This document shows, piece by piece, positions 17,019 through 25,768 of a DNA stretch of 64,000 nt. The notes under the pieces are model-generated. The model did not search any database. It worked only from the letters and a program-made list of their open reading frames with translations, and was not told where the DNA came from. Origin of the DNA: Pseudomonadota bacterium (GTDB lineage: Bacteria > Pseudomonadota > Alphaproteobacteria > Sphingomonadales > Sphingomonadaceae); the NCBI GenBank assembly GCA_020160755.1, contig JAIUPN010000012.1, positions 84,949-148,948 on the forward strand, read 5' to 3'. The translations under genes and the position numbers were made by a program. Each line of letters starts with the position of its first letter. The first letter of the stretch is position 1.

Positions 17019-18341
17019 TTATTTTGCCGGCGGTAGCCCGCCGAAGGTGACGATGCTCTCGCTGCCGTCCGCTGACAGTGCCGAAACGCCAAAAAAATGA
17101 TCGTCGACGACGACGCCGGGCAGCACGACCTCGGCCGGCGCGCTCGACGAAATGATCCGGCTGTCCGACCAGTCGCTGCGGTCGGCGCGGCGCCAGTACA
17201 GGCGATAGGCGGCGGCGTCCTTGATGGGTGACCATGTCACGGTCGTGTTCGAACTGACGGCACCGTCGATGCTGACGCTGAGAGGCGCGGGGGGCGCATC
17301 GGCAAGTTCGCGCGCGAGCGCGACGTTGAGCGCGGTTACCCGCGCCAGATAGGGAAAATTCATCTCGTCGACGGTATCGCCATATTTACGGCCGTTTTCG
17401 GTACGCAGATCCTGATGCTGGTGATCATAATCCTCGATCCCGACGGTGAAGCGGATCGCCGGATAGCCGAGTTCGAGCGATGGCAGATGGTCGCCGCCGC
17501 GGCGGAAGCGGTCGGGGCGGCGTACCGCGAGGACCTCGAGCCCGATCGCGGGATTGTTTTCTCCCGCGCGGATCGCCGCTTTCGCCAGCGCGCGCGACGG
17601 GCCGTCATCTTCGCCGCCGATGCCGCGTCGCGCGAGCTGTGCGGCCAGATCTTCCGACGCGCGGATACCCTCGCTGAACACGCGCACCCGATTGTCGACG
17701 ATCGTACCATCAGTCCCGTGGGTGCCGCCGACGATGTCGTTGTTGAGCATCGCCGCGACCTGCCAATTCTGGTCTTTGGCATGTTTGGCGAGCAGCTTGC
17801 CGCCCCACAATCCCTGCTCCTCGCCCGACAGGAGCGCATAGACGATCGTCGCGCGGTGCTTCTGCTTCGACAGCAGCCGTGCGGCCTCCAGCACCAGCGC
17901 GGTGCCCGAGGCATCGTCGTTGGCGCCGGGCGCGTCGGCGGTGAAATTCATCGGATCGGAGACGCGGCTGTCGATATGGCCGGCGATCATGATGACATGC
18001 GCGGGATCGCCGCTGCCCGGCTGGATCGCGAGGACATTTTCGACGATCACGCCGGCGGGTGCGCGCGGCCCCTCGAAGCGGTCGGCAATGCGTTCGACTT
18101 TCAGGCAGCCGCCGCAGGCCTTGGAAATGCGCTCGAACTCGGTCGCGCCCCAGTTGCGCGCGGCTCCGATGCCGCGCCTGGGATCGGTCGCCGACGACAA
18201 TGTGTGGCGGGTTCCGAACGACACCAGCTTCTCGACCGCGGCTTTCAGTCGGGCCGGATCGGCGGCGGGGGTTTCATCCTTCGCGAAGGCCGGGGCTGGT
18301 GCGGCGAGCAGCAGGGCGGCGAGCAGGCTCTGTTTGATCAT
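17019..18341 (-). CDS. Exported M28 family aminopeptidase-type metallopeptidase
   Basis: A 440-residue protein with signal peptide MIKQSLLAALLLAAPAPAFA. The zinc ligands of family M28 are visible: IAGHIDSR (His), GANDDASG (Asp), SGEEQG (catalytic and ligand Glu), NNDIVGG (Asp) and DYDHQHQD (His). The last 90 residues, beginning APLSVSIDGAVSS, look like a fibronectin type III-like beta domain. It probably releases N-terminal amino acids from peptides outside the inner membrane. A G+C-rich hairpin (18378-18411) separates it from the gene upstream. Confidence 0.9.
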   Translation of the reverse strand: MIKQSLLAALLLAAPAPAFAKDETPAADPARLKAAVEKLVSFGTRHTLSSATDPRRGIGAARNWGATEFERISKACGGCLKVERIADRFEGPRAPAGVIVENVLAIQPGSGDPAHVIMIAGHIDSRVSDPMNFTADAPGANDDASGTALVLEAARLLSKQKHRATIVYALLSGEEQGLWGGKLLAKHAKDQNWQVAAMLNNDIVGGTHGTDGTIVDNRVRVFSEGIRASEDLAAQLARRGIGGEDDGPSRALAKAAIRAGENNPAIGLEVLAVRRPDRFRRGGDHLPSLELGYPAIRFTVGIEDYDHQHQDLRTENGRKYGDTVDEMNFPYLARVTALNVALARELADAPPAPLSVSIDGAVSSNTTVTWSPIKDAAAYRLYWRRADRSDWSDSRIISSSAPAEVVLPGVVVDDHFFGVSALSADGSESIVTFGGLPPAK

Positions 18342-18377
18342 GCCGCTTCATGCGGCGCGAAGTGCGTGGATGCAAGC

Positions 18378-18411
18378 GGCCCGCCGCGTGCCGGAGCACG
18401 GGCGGGCCGGG
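18378..18411. terminator. G+C-rich hairpin downstream of exported RY-repeat gene
   Basis: CGGCCCGCC and GGCGGGCCG pair around a loop of about 15 bases. It sits after the stop of the leftward gene at 18437 and before the start of the M28 gene. No strong T-run follows, so it is a weak terminator or an mRNA 3' stabiliser. Confidence 0.5.
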
Positions 18412-18436
18412 AGTTTCTATCGCTGGCGGTCGGCGA

Positions 18437-18985
18437 TCAGCCGAGGCCCGAGAAGCGGATGTCCTGGACGCGGCCATAACGGACCTCGCAGGTAAACTTG
18501 CCCTTGTCGTACGATCCGCCGCGGCCCCAGCGGCCGCCGTAACCGTCGCGGACGATGACGCGACCCTTCACGCGGTAGCCGTCACGCTTGCGATCGATGC
18601 TCGTCACTTCGGTGACGTCGGTGCGGCCATAACGGCGGCTGCCGCGTTCGACCGAGTTGACGCACTGGCTGACCGCGCTGCGGCTGTTGCCATAGCGGTT
18701 ATAATCATAGCCATAGCCGTAGCGGGCATCGTCGTAACGGCCGCCATAGCGGTCATCATAACGGTTGTCATAACGGCGGTCGTAACGATCGTAGCGGTCG
18801 TTGTCGCCGCTCGACAGGATCGCCGCGAGGCCGCCGATCACGACCGCGCCGGCGATGATCTCGCCTGCGCTGATCCCGTCGCGATCGTGGCGGTCGCGTG
18901 CTGCGGCGGGGGCGGCGCTCATCAGCATCGCGCCGGCGGTGGCCGCACCAATTGCGGCCTTGGTCAGGTTGGTCTTGATAGCCAT
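18437..18985 (-). CDS. Exported Arg/Tyr-rich hypothetical protein, paralogue A
   Basis: A 182-residue protein. A signal peptide ends near APAAARDRH, a hydrophobic glycine-rich segment GEIIAGAVVIGGLAAILSS follows, and then a low-complexity run of about 50 residues repeats D-R-Y-D and R-Y-G units. The C-terminal domain has two cysteines (QCVNSVE and FTCEVRYG) and ends RVQDIRFSGLG. The layout matches the next gene, so the two look like tandem duplicates. Function is unknown; an envelope location is likely. Confidence 0.8.
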   Translation of the reverse strand: MAIKTNLTKAAIGAATAGAMLMSAAPAAARDRHDRDGISAGEIIAGAVVIGGLAAILSSGDNDRYDRYDRRYDNRYDDRYGGRYDDARYGYGYDYNRYGNSRSAVSQCVNSVERGSRRYGRTDVTEVTSIDRKRDGYRVKGRVIVRDGYGGRWGRGGSYDKGKFTCEVRYGRVQDIRFSGLG

Positions 18986-19118
18986 GGTTCGGTCTCCTCA
19001 AAGCGCAGGCGGCATGTGCGCGGCCTGTTGGAGACGGTTTACCGATTCGGCGGTGACACGGTGCTGAACTGTCCGCTTATCTGCGGTTCAGACTTGGTTT
19101 TGCCGGGGTTCATAAAGG

Positions 19119-19154
19119 AAAAGGCCCCCCGCCTGTGAGGCGGGAGGCCTTTTT
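19119..19154. terminator. Bidirectional rho-independent terminator
   Basis: AAAAGGCC-C-CCCGCC pairs with GGCGGG-A-GGCCTTTTT around TGTGA, with one internal mismatch. A and T tracts on both sides let it work in either direction. It follows the stop of paralogue B (19171) on the minus strand. Confidence 0.8.
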
Positions 19155-19170
19155 CCGACGCCGGATGTCG

Positions 19171-19704
19171 TCAGCCGAAACTGACGTCAACGACGCGGCC
19201 ATTGCGATAGCTGCAGCCGAAGCTGCGCACCTCGCCGCCGAGGCGCGAAGCGGTGCCGGTGACATACCAGCCGCCGTTGTTGGCCTCGGTGCCGGTGATG
19301 CTGTCGACGCGGGCGTTGTCACCCATATCGCCCTCGACCGCCCAGCTGCACGCATCGGCGGCGCGCGCTTCGGCTTCGCCGCGGCCATACGCACCGGGGA
19401 CCGTGTCATTCTGCGTATCGGGCTCGTAACGCGGTACGTCCTGCCGGTCGTCGGCGCGATATGGCGGGTCATAGCGGTAGTCGGGTGCGCGCTCGCGCTT
19501 GTCCTTGCTCGCGGCGCTGGCGATCGCGGCGATCGTGCCGATTATCAACAGGCCGCCGAGCACGTCGCCGGTGCTGATATTGTCGCGGTCGCGATAACCC
19601 CAGCCGCCATGATGGCGCCCGCGCGCTTCGGCGGGGGCGGCGCTGAGCCCGACCGAGGTCAGGACGATCGCCGCGGCGGTGGTGAGGCTGGTCAATTTAC
19701 GCAT
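19171..19704 (-). CDS. Exported hypothetical protein, paralogue B
   Basis: Starting at ATG 19704 (MRKLTSLTTAAAIVLTSVGL signal peptide) the protein has 177 residues; the open frame extends upstream without conserved content. Order is the same as in paralogue A: signal peptide, Arg-rich stretch, hydrophobic ISTGDVLGGLLIIGTIAAIA, a charged Pro/Tyr/Asp linker, and a compact C-terminal domain with two cysteines (DACSWAVE and FGCSYRNG) ending RVVDVSFG. The shared ends (RVVDVSFG and RVQDIRFS) argue for duplication. The function is unknown. Confidence 0.8.
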   Translation of the reverse strand: MRKLTSLTTAAAIVLTSVGLSAAPAEARGRHHGGWGYRDRDNISTGDVLGGLLIIGTIAAIASAASKDKRERAPDYRYDPPYRADDRQDVPRYEPDTQNDTVPGAYGRGEAEARAADACSWAVEGDMGDNARVDSITGTEANNGGWYVTGTASRLGGEVRSFGCSYRNGRVVDVSFG

Positions 19705-19837
19705 CGAGGAAAGCTCCCCTTCGGCAGGCCCCGGACGGTCCGGCCTGCAATGTCGTGACCCTACGCCTTCGATGCTTTCGCGCCGCTGAACCGTTGCGGG
19801 TGCACGGCGAACCGAACGCAGGATATGGAAACGGCCC

Positions 19838-19861
19838 GCCATCGGGTGGATGGCGGGCCGC
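19838..19861. terminator. Hairpin between the glycine-zipper gene and paralogue B
   Basis: CGGCCCGCCAT pairs with ATGGCGGGCCG around a seven-base loop. It lies 40 bases after the stop of the leftward glycine-zipper gene, a terminator-like position, but no long T-run follows. Confidence 0.55.
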
Positions 19862-19901
19862 GGGACCAGATACAGATGACCAGACCTGTTTCGGGTGAAT
19901 A

Positions 19902-20717
19902 TCAGCAGGCGCAGCGCGGCTTGGGCCGGGGTTTCCACTTCTTCTTGGCGACATAGCGTTTCCGCACCGGCACATTTTCATAATAGGTGCGCGTGCTCGT
20001 TTCGACCGTTTCGGTCACCACCGGCGCGCCGTTGATGATCGTCGTGACGACGACGCCCGGCGTGTAGTAGCCATAACCGTAGCCGTAGCCGTGCTGGTAG
20101 GTCGTCGCATAGCCGCCGGGGTAGGCACCACCCTGATAATAGCCGCCCTGATAACGGGCGCTGCGGCTCGACGACCATTCGTCGCATTTCTTCTTGTCGG
20201 CGGCGCTACCGATTGCGCTGCCCGCCAGTGCACCGAGCCCGCCGCCGATCAGCGTGCCCGCGGTGCGATCGCCGCGTCCGGCAATGCGGTTGCCGGCGAT
20301 GCCCCCCACGAGCCCGCCGACAACCGCGCCGCCCACTGTGCCCCCCCGGCCACAGCGGCGTTCCATTTCGGCGTCGTAACGCGGGTCGTACCCGCCGCGA
20401 TAATAAGGATCATAAGCGGGCGGCGGCGGATAGCCGGCGCCGTGGCCTTCGACGGTGCCTTCGTAACGGCCTTCATAGCGGCGGCCGTCGGGCGTTTCGT
20501 AGGTGCCGTCCCATGTGCCGGTCCAGCGCCCCTCGGCGTCATAGCCCGAGACGCGGCGATATTCGACTTCGCTCGGCACGCGGTCGGGATAGCCGGTATA
20601 AACGCGGACATCGGGATTGTCCGGATTGCCATAGTCGAGCGACGGCTGTTCGGCACGCGCATGGCCCGCCAGCAACAACGATCCCGCAGCTACCCCCAAC
20701 AACACCAACGTACGCAT
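19902..20717 (-). CDS. Exported glycine-zipper 2TM domain protein
   Basis: A 271-residue secreted protein with signal peptide ending near LLLAGHARA. Residues 35-85 hold a segment of W-T-G-T-W and G-R-Y-E-G repeats. The middle contains the glycine zipper GGTVGGAVVGGLVGGIAGNR, then GTLIGGGLGALAGSAIGSAA, typical of outer-membrane-associated 2TM glycine-zipper proteins. A Tyr/Gly-rich region and a basic tail KKKWKPRPKPRCAC follow. It is the third exported low-complexity protein in a row, and a CtrA-like box lies upstream. Confidence 0.85.
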   Translation of the reverse strand: MRTLVLLGVAAGSLLLAGHARAEQPSLDYGNPDNPDVRVYTGYPDRVPSEVEYRRVSGYDAEGRWTGTWDGTYETPDGRRYEGRYEGTVEGHGAGYPPPPAYDPYYRGGYDPRYDAEMERRCGRGGTVGGAVVGGLVGGIAGNRIAGRGDRTAGTLIGGGLGALAGSAIGSAADKKKCDEWSSSRSARYQGGYYQGGAYPGGYATTYQHGYGYGYGYYTPGVVVTTIINGAPVVTETVETSTRTYYENVPVRKRYVAKKKWKPRPKPRCAC

Positions 20718-20753
20718 GACAAGCTCCCTGTTCCCTCGGCCTGAACCGATTGG

Positions 20754-20768
20754 TTAACAGCTTGTTAG
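20754..20768 (-). promoter_or_regulatory. CtrA-like box upstream of glycine-zipper gene
   Basis: On the minus strand the sequence reads CTAA-N7-TTAACC, one base from the CtrA consensus TTAA-N7-TTAA. It lies 37-51 bases upstream of the start at 20717. A GANTC-type site (GATTC) and another TTAAC lie further upstream. Regulation by CtrA is inference. Confidence 0.45.
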
Positions 20769-20825
20769 CAAAATCAGCGCCTTTTCGCGAATCCGTTAAC
20801 CCTGCGTATCCCGTCCCATTTTGGG

Positions 20826-21323
20826 TCAGGAAATCGGGGGCGCGAGCGCGGCCGCGATGCGCGCGACGAGCGCCTCGGCGCCCGCCTGGTCGTCGGCGGT
20901 GAAGCGCGCGGGGCGCGGGCTGTCGAGGTCGAGAACGCCGACCAGCCGGTCGTTCGCAATCACCGGGACGACGAGTTCGCTGCGGCTGTCGGCATCGCAC
21001 GCGATATGGCCGGGAAAGGCGTGGACATCGTCGACGCGCTGGGTCGCGCGCAGCCGCGCGGCGGCGCCGCAGACCCCCTTGTCGAGCGGGATGCGGATGC
21101 ACGCCGCCTTGCCCTGGAACGGGCCGAGCACCAGTTCCTGCCCGTCGAAGCGATAGAAGCCCGCCCAGTTGAGGTCGGGGATCGCCTGCCAGATGAGCGC
21201 CGCGACATTCGCCATATTGGCGATACCGTCGGGCTCGCCCGCGACGAGAGCCGCAGCGGCGTCGCCCGCCTCGGCCCATAGCTCGACCGGATCGGTCGCG
21301 GTGAAGGAAAGGGCGGTGGACAT
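20826..21323 (-). CDS. msrC: GAF domain free methionine-(R)-sulfoxide reductase
   Basis: A 165-residue GAF domain protein reducing free methionine-R-sulfoxide. Three cysteines occur at 75, 85 and 109, spaced 10 and 24 apart exactly as I recall for the E. coli enzyme, in KAACIRIPLDKGVCGAA and HIACDADSRSELVVPV. GVLDLDSPRPARF is the C-terminal family motif. ATG 21323 overlaps the TAA of the prolyl oligopeptidase gene (TAATG), so the two are co-translated. An oxidative-damage repair role in the cytosol is likely. Confidence 0.9.
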   Translation of the reverse strand: MSTALSFTATDPVELWAEAGDAAAALVAGEPDGIANMANVAALIWQAIPDLNWAGFYRFDGQELVLGPFQGKAACIRIPLDKGVCGAAARLRATQRVDDVHAFPGHIACDADSRSELVVPVIANDRLVGVLDLDSPRPARFTADDQAGAEALVARIAAALAPPIS

Positions 21324-23476
21324 TATTCGACGCTCAGCCCGGTCCACTTCGCCGCAAAGGCATATTTGTCGGCCGCCTCGGCGATGATTTTGTCGGTCGG
21401 CTTGCCGCTTCCGTGGCCGGCGCGGGTTTCGACGCGGATCAGGTGCGGCTTGTCGCCGGCCTTCGCATGCTGGAGCGCGGCGGTATATTTGAAGCTGTGC
21501 CCCGGCACGACGCGGTCGTCGGTGTCGGCGGTCGTTACCAGCACCGCGGGATAAGCCGTGCCGTCCTTGATATTGTGGTACGGCGAATAGGCGAGGAGGT
21601 TCCGGAAATCGCCTTCCTTCGACGGATAGCCATAATCGTCGACCCAGTAGCGGCCGGCGGTGAAGCGGTCGAAGCGCAGCATGTCCATCACGCCGACCGC
21701 GGGCAGCGCCGCAGCGAACAGGTCGGGGCGCTGGTTGGTAACCGCGCCGACGAGCAGACCGCCGTTCGACCCGCCCTCGATCGCGACCTGGCCTTTGCCC
21801 GCAATGCCTTCGGCGATCAGATATTCGCCTGCGGCGATGAAATCGTCGAAGACATTCTGTTTCTTGTCGAGGCGGCCGGCGTCGTGCCAGGCTTTGCCAT
21901 ATTCGCCGCCGCCACGCAGATTCGCGATCGCGAGCACGCCGCCCTTGTCGACCCACGCCAGCTTGGTCGGCGAAAAGCCCGGAGTCATCGACACGTTGAA
22001 ACCGCCATAGCCGTAAAGCAATGTCGGCGAGCCCTTGCTGCGGTCGAGGCCCTTTTTCATTACGACGAACATCGGCACCTCGGTGCCGTCCTTCGATTTG
22101 TAGAAGCGCTGTTCGACCGAGAAATCAGAGGGTTTGAAGGTCAGCTTCGGTTCGGCGAAAATCTCGCTCTTCCCGGTCTGCGTGTCGAAGCGGTAGATCG
22201 TCGTCGGTCGCGCATAGCTCGAGAAGCTGTAGAAGGTTTCGGGATCGCTCGACTTGCCGCCGAAGCCCGACGCGGCGCCGATGTCGGCGAGCTTGATGTT
22301 GGCGACGGGCTTGCCGTCCAATGCGACCATCCGCGCTTCCGACTTCGCATCGCCGAGGTAGGAGAGGATCAGCCGGTTGCCGACGCGCGAGGCGCCGACG
22401 AGCGTCGCCTCATTTTCGCCGACGAGCTGGGTCAGCGCCGCGGGCTTCCTGATGTCCATCGACACTATGCGTCCGCGCGGCGCGCCCTTGTTGGTGACGA
22501 ACGTGAAGCGCGAGCCGGTGTTGGTCACATATTCCCAGTTGTTCGCATAATCGTCGACGAGGATGATCGGCTTCGCGCCCGGCTTGCCGATCGGATGGAG
22601 CGTCAGGCCATAGCGTTCGTCGGTCCCCTCGGACGAGACGACGAGCAGATATTGCCCGTCGTCGGTGACCACCGCGCTGTTGTTGAGTTTCGGCTTGTCG
22701 GGGGTGGCGTGGATCAGCACGTCGGCGCTCTGCGGCGTGCCGAGCTTGTGGAAATAGACGCTGTGATTTTCGTTCAATGACTGGAAGGCTTCGCCCTCTT
22801 TCGGCTCGGGAAAGCGGGAATAATAAAAGCCGCTGCCGTCCTTTGCCCAGTCGAGCGCCGAAAATTTGACCCAGCGCACCTCGTCAGACAGGTCCTTGCC
22901 CGTCGCGACGTCCTTGACGCGAACGATGCGCCAGTCGGTGCCGCCGTCCTGCACCGAATAGAGGAGATGCTTGCCGTCCTCCGACGGGTTCCACTCACCG
23001 AGCGCGGTCGCGCCGTCCTTCGCCCATGTGTTGGGGTCGATCAGCACACGGCCTTCGCCCTTCAACCCTTCGCGGACGTACAGCACCGACTGCGGTTGGA
23101 GTCCGTCGTTGCGGCTGTAGAAATAACGCGTTCCCGCCTTCGTTGGCAGGCCGAAGCGTTCGTAATTGTAGAGCTCGGTCATCCGTTTCTTGAACGTATC
23201 GCGGCCGGGCAGCGTTTCGAGATAGCTGTCGGTGACCTTGTTCTGCGCCGCGACCCAGTCGGCGACCTTCGGATTGACGCGGACGTCGTCCTCCAGCCAG
23301 CGATAGGGATCGGCGACGTCGACGCCGAACTGCGGATCGACCGTATCGCCGCGCGCGGTGTCGGGATAGGCGAGCTTCACCGCCGATGCCGCGACCGCGT
23401 CGGCCGCCTGTGTTGCCGTTGGGGCCGTCATCAACAGAGCGAGCGCCAGCGGGGCGGACAGGGTTTTACGGGACAT
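21323..23476 (-). CDS. Prolyl oligopeptidase family serine peptidase, exported
   Basis: A 717-residue S9A peptidase with signal peptide MSRKTLSAPLALALLMTAP. A seven-bladed propeller region is followed by the alpha/beta hydrolase domain with catalytic Ser570 in EGGSNGGLLVG, Asp654 in TDDRVVPGHS and His688 in RAGHGSGKP. It cleaves after proline in short peptides, here in the periplasm. Length is the family's usual size. It is the first gene of a two-gene operon with the methionine sulfoxide reductase. Confidence 0.93.
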   Translation of the reverse strand: MSRKTLSAPLALALLMTAPTATQAADAVAASAVKLAYPDTARGDTVDPQFGVDVADPYRWLEDDVRVNPKVADWVAAQNKVTDSYLETLPGRDTFKKRMTELYNYERFGLPTKAGTRYFYSRNDGLQPQSVLYVREGLKGEGRVLIDPNTWAKDGATALGEWNPSEDGKHLLYSVQDGGTDWRIVRVKDVATGKDLSDEVRWVKFSALDWAKDGSGFYYSRFPEPKEGEAFQSLNENHSVYFHKLGTPQSADVLIHATPDKPKLNNSAVVTDDGQYLLVVSSEGTDERYGLTLHPIGKPGAKPIILVDDYANNWEYVTNTGSRFTFVTNKGAPRGRIVSMDIRKPAALTQLVGENEATLVGASRVGNRLILSYLGDAKSEARMVALDGKPVANIKLADIGAASGFGGKSSDPETFYSFSSYARPTTIYRFDTQTGKSEIFAEPKLTFKPSDFSVEQRFYKSKDGTEVPMFVVMKKGLDRSKGSPTLLYGYGGFNVSMTPGFSPTKLAWVDKGGVLAIANLRGGGEYGKAWHDAGRLDKKQNVFDDFIAAGEYLIAEGIAGKGQVAIEGGSNGGLLVGAVTNQRPDLFAAALPAVGVMDMLRFDRFTAGRYWVDDYGYPSKEGDFRNLLAYSPYHNIKDGTAYPAVLVTTADTDDRVVPGHSFKYTAALQHAKAGDKPHLIRVETRAGHGSGKPTDKIIAEAADKYAFAAKWTGLSVE

Positions 23477-23558
23477 GGCAAGGCGACCTCATCGTCTGGG
23501 GAAATTATCGTGCGCCTTTATGTAAGGATGGCAAAGGCAGGGGCAAGCGATTTGGCGC

Positions 23559-25061
23559 TCACGCCGCGATCGGGAAGTCCCGGACGGCACCTTCCGATCC
23601 CGTTCGCGGCAACAGGGGCGGCGCATTGCCGACGATCGTGTCGAGCGCTGCCTCGATGGTCGGATAGGCAAAGGCAAAACCGCTCTCGATCGCCGCCTTG
23701 GGTACGACATATTGCCCGCTCAGCAGGAGCTCTTCGGCAAAGTCGCCAAGCAGCCAGCGGAGCGGCGCGCCCGGAACGGGCATGATCGCGGGCCGCGCCA
23801 GTGACCGGCCGAGCGCGGCCGTAAAATGCGCGTTCGTGACCGGGGTCGGTGCCGTCGCGTTGACGGGGCCGGCAAGGCTGGGCGTCGCGATCGCGTGGAT
23901 GATCAGCCGGACGATATCGTCGCGGTGGATCCAGCTCATCACCTGCCGGCCGTGACCGAAACGTCCGCCCATTCCGAATTCGAACGGCGCCAGCATCCGC
24001 GCCAGCATCCCGCCTTCGGCTGCGAGCACCAGTCCGGTGCGCAGCGATACGCGGCGGATTCCGAGATTCTCCGCACCCGCTGCGGCCGCTTCCCATGCGG
24101 CGCACAGGCGGTGCGAAAAGCAAGCCGTGCCCATGTCGCTTTCGAAGAGCGGCGTCGCACCGCGCAGGCCATAGATGCCGATGGCCGAACCCGAGACAAG
24201 CACCTCCGGCCGCCGCTCCAGCCGCGCGGCAAGGCCGAGCACATCGCGCGTCACGGTCAGGCGCGACCGCAATATTCGCCGCCGCTTGCGTGTGGTCCAC
24301 GGCGAATCGGAAATCGGCTCGCCGGCGAGATTGACGATTGCGTCGATCGCGCAGCGGGCGGGAAGTTCGTCGAGACTGGCGACGAGGCGCACGGGCGCGG
24401 GAAGCGCGGCCTTTTCTGGCGCACGGGTCAGCACGATGACCTCATGCCCCGCGGCGGCGAGCGAGGCGACGAGCCGGCGGCCGATGAAGCCCGTACCGCC
24501 GGTTACAAGGATCGTGTGACGGTCGAGCAACGCCGCCGCGAGGCTGGCGGGATCGGCTTCGACCAGCCGTGCCGCGCGGCGCGCGGCGGCGAGGTCGCGC
24601 GCGCCGCACACGACGACCCCGACCGATCCGGCGAGGCAGGCCCACGAGAGCCAGCCATGGTCCGCAGACGGCAGCGCGGTCGGTTCAGCCGCCCAGCCGA
24701 GCAACAGCGGCACAAGCAGCGCGAGGATCACGCCATAGTTGAGCGTGAGCAGGGTGTGCGTCACCCGCTCGGTCGCTGGCAACAGGCGCGAGCGATCCTC
24801 CTCCACGAAATCCCAGAGCGTGATGAACAGTTCGACGAACAGGAGCCCGATCAGTGCAATGGCCCAGGCACCATGCGGCTCGGCCCAGCCGAGCGCCATG
24901 AACAGCAAGGCGTAGAGCAGGTTGCGGACGCCGTGGAGCATGAGTTCGGTGCGTTGCGATGCGCGCCACGCCAGCCGCTCGGTGCCTTCGTGATGATAGA
25001 TGGTGTCGAATGCCCCCATCGCCATCTGTATCATCACGAGGATCCACAGCCCGTCCGTCAT
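23559..25061 (-). CDS. TIGR01777 epimerase-like reductase fused to membrane domain
   Basis: A 500-residue two-part protein. Residues 1-165 contain about four hydrophobic segments with an early FDTIYHHEGTERLAWR motif. From residue 185 an NAD(P)-binding Rossmann domain of the YfcH/TIGR01777 type begins: ILVTGGTGFIGRRLVASL, then IVNLAGEPISDSPWTTRKR, SGSAIGIYG, and a C-terminal GDFAEELLLSGQYVVPKAA. The start overlaps the DUF4166 stop by four bases. The substrate is unknown. Fusion to a membrane domain suggests a reaction at the inner membrane. Confidence 0.85.
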   Translation of the reverse strand: MTDGLWILVMIQMAMGAFDTIYHHEGTERLAWRASQRTELMLHGVRNLLYALLFMALGWAEPHGAWAIALIGLLFVELFITLWDFVEEDRSRLLPATERVTHTLLTLNYGVILALLVPLLLGWAAEPTALPSADHGWLSWACLAGSVGVVVCGARDLAAARRAARLVEADPASLAAALLDRHTILVTGGTGFIGRRLVASLAAAGHEVIVLTRAPEKAALPAPVRLVASLDELPARCAIDAIVNLAGEPISDSPWTTRKRRRILRSRLTVTRDVLGLAARLERRPEVLVSGSAIGIYGLRGATPLFESDMGTACFSHRLCAAWEAAAAGAENLGIRRVSLRTGLVLAAEGGMLARMLAPFEFGMGGRFGHGRQVMSWIHRDDIVRLIIHAIATPSLAGPVNATAPTPVTNAHFTAALGRSLARPAIMPVPGAPLRWLLGDFAEELLLSGQYVVPKAAIESGFAFAYPTIEAALDTIVGNAPPLLPRTGSEGAVRDFPIAA

Positions 25062-25756
25062 CGCACGTCTCCCTCTTTGTCATCGGCGGGATCGCGAAAG
25101 CGCCCCACCTGATGCATAAGTTCGCCGAACCACGCGTGACGCAGCGTGAGAACGAACAGGAATTCGCCGTTGTCCTGATCGATATGGTCAATTGTCAGCG
25201 CGCCGGGGCAAAGCCATGCGGGTAGGCGGATACGTAGCCTGGCCACCTCCCAGAAATAATCGGAAGAGCGAAAACAGAGGCCGTCTGCGTGCGCCGTCAC
25301 CGTAAGCGTCATGCCAACGCCCATGCCGACATGTTCCTCCAGCCCCGTTTCGCCGGCAAAACGCTTGGCGCTGTGGATGACCTGCGGAAAGCCGCGGCGG
25401 CGGCTATATTGCCGCGTCCAGCACTGGCCCCCGCCGCTATCTTCGCCAACGGTGACGACCGCCGCGACGCCCGTGTCGCGTGATAGCGGCAGCGGCGCGC
25501 CGATGATGCGGCAGATTTGCGCGAGCAGCCAGCCGGCCGCGGAGCGTTCGGACACGATGATCTCGCCGCGATAGATGGCAAGCCGCAGCCCCGTCAGTCG
25601 CTTCGAGAAGCGGTGGCGAACCGTTATGGGGAGTCGTGCCCAATCGTCCGGCGCGATCAGGCGACGGAAGCGATAGTCGTACAGGCTGTCGTCCGGGTCG
25701 GGCGGAGCGGGACAGGCGCCGGGCGCGTCGTGCAAGGATATTGCTTGTTCCCTCAT
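25058..25756 (-). CDS. DUF4166 domain-containing protein
   Basis: A 232-residue soluble protein. The family pattern is visible as RFRRLIAPDDWARLPITVRH near residue 30, GGGQCWTRQYSRRRGFPQVI in the middle, and a C-terminal DNGEFLFVLTLRHAWFGELM. I recall DUF4166 next to or fused with Rossmann-fold reductases, as here. Biochemical function is not established. It lies between the GbsR-type regulator (12-base gap) and the membrane-fused reductase (four-base overlap), a three-gene operon. Confidence 0.85.
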   Translation of the reverse strand: MREQAISLHDAPGACPAPPDPDDSLYDYRFRRLIAPDDWARLPITVRHRFSKRLTGLRLAIYRGEIIVSERSAAGWLLAQICRIIGAPLPLSRDTGVAAVVTVGEDSGGGQCWTRQYSRRRGFPQVIHSAKRFAGETGLEEHVGMGVGMTLTVTAHADGLCFRSSDYFWEVARLRIRLPAWLCPGALTIDHIDQDNGEFLFVLTLRHAWFGELMHQVGRFRDPADDKEGDVR

Positions 25757-25768
25757 CGCCTGCCCCTC

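Noticed and set aside
18680..18800. Regular ATAACGG/CGTAACG repeats suggestive of a CRISPR or satellite
   Set aside because: They are codons of the Arg/Tyr-rich protein in frame, with no constant-length repeats or spacers.
21324..21956. Upstream extension of the methionine sulfoxide reductase frame
   Set aside because: It lies wholly inside the prolyl oligopeptidase gene in another frame; the GAF protein begins at 21323.
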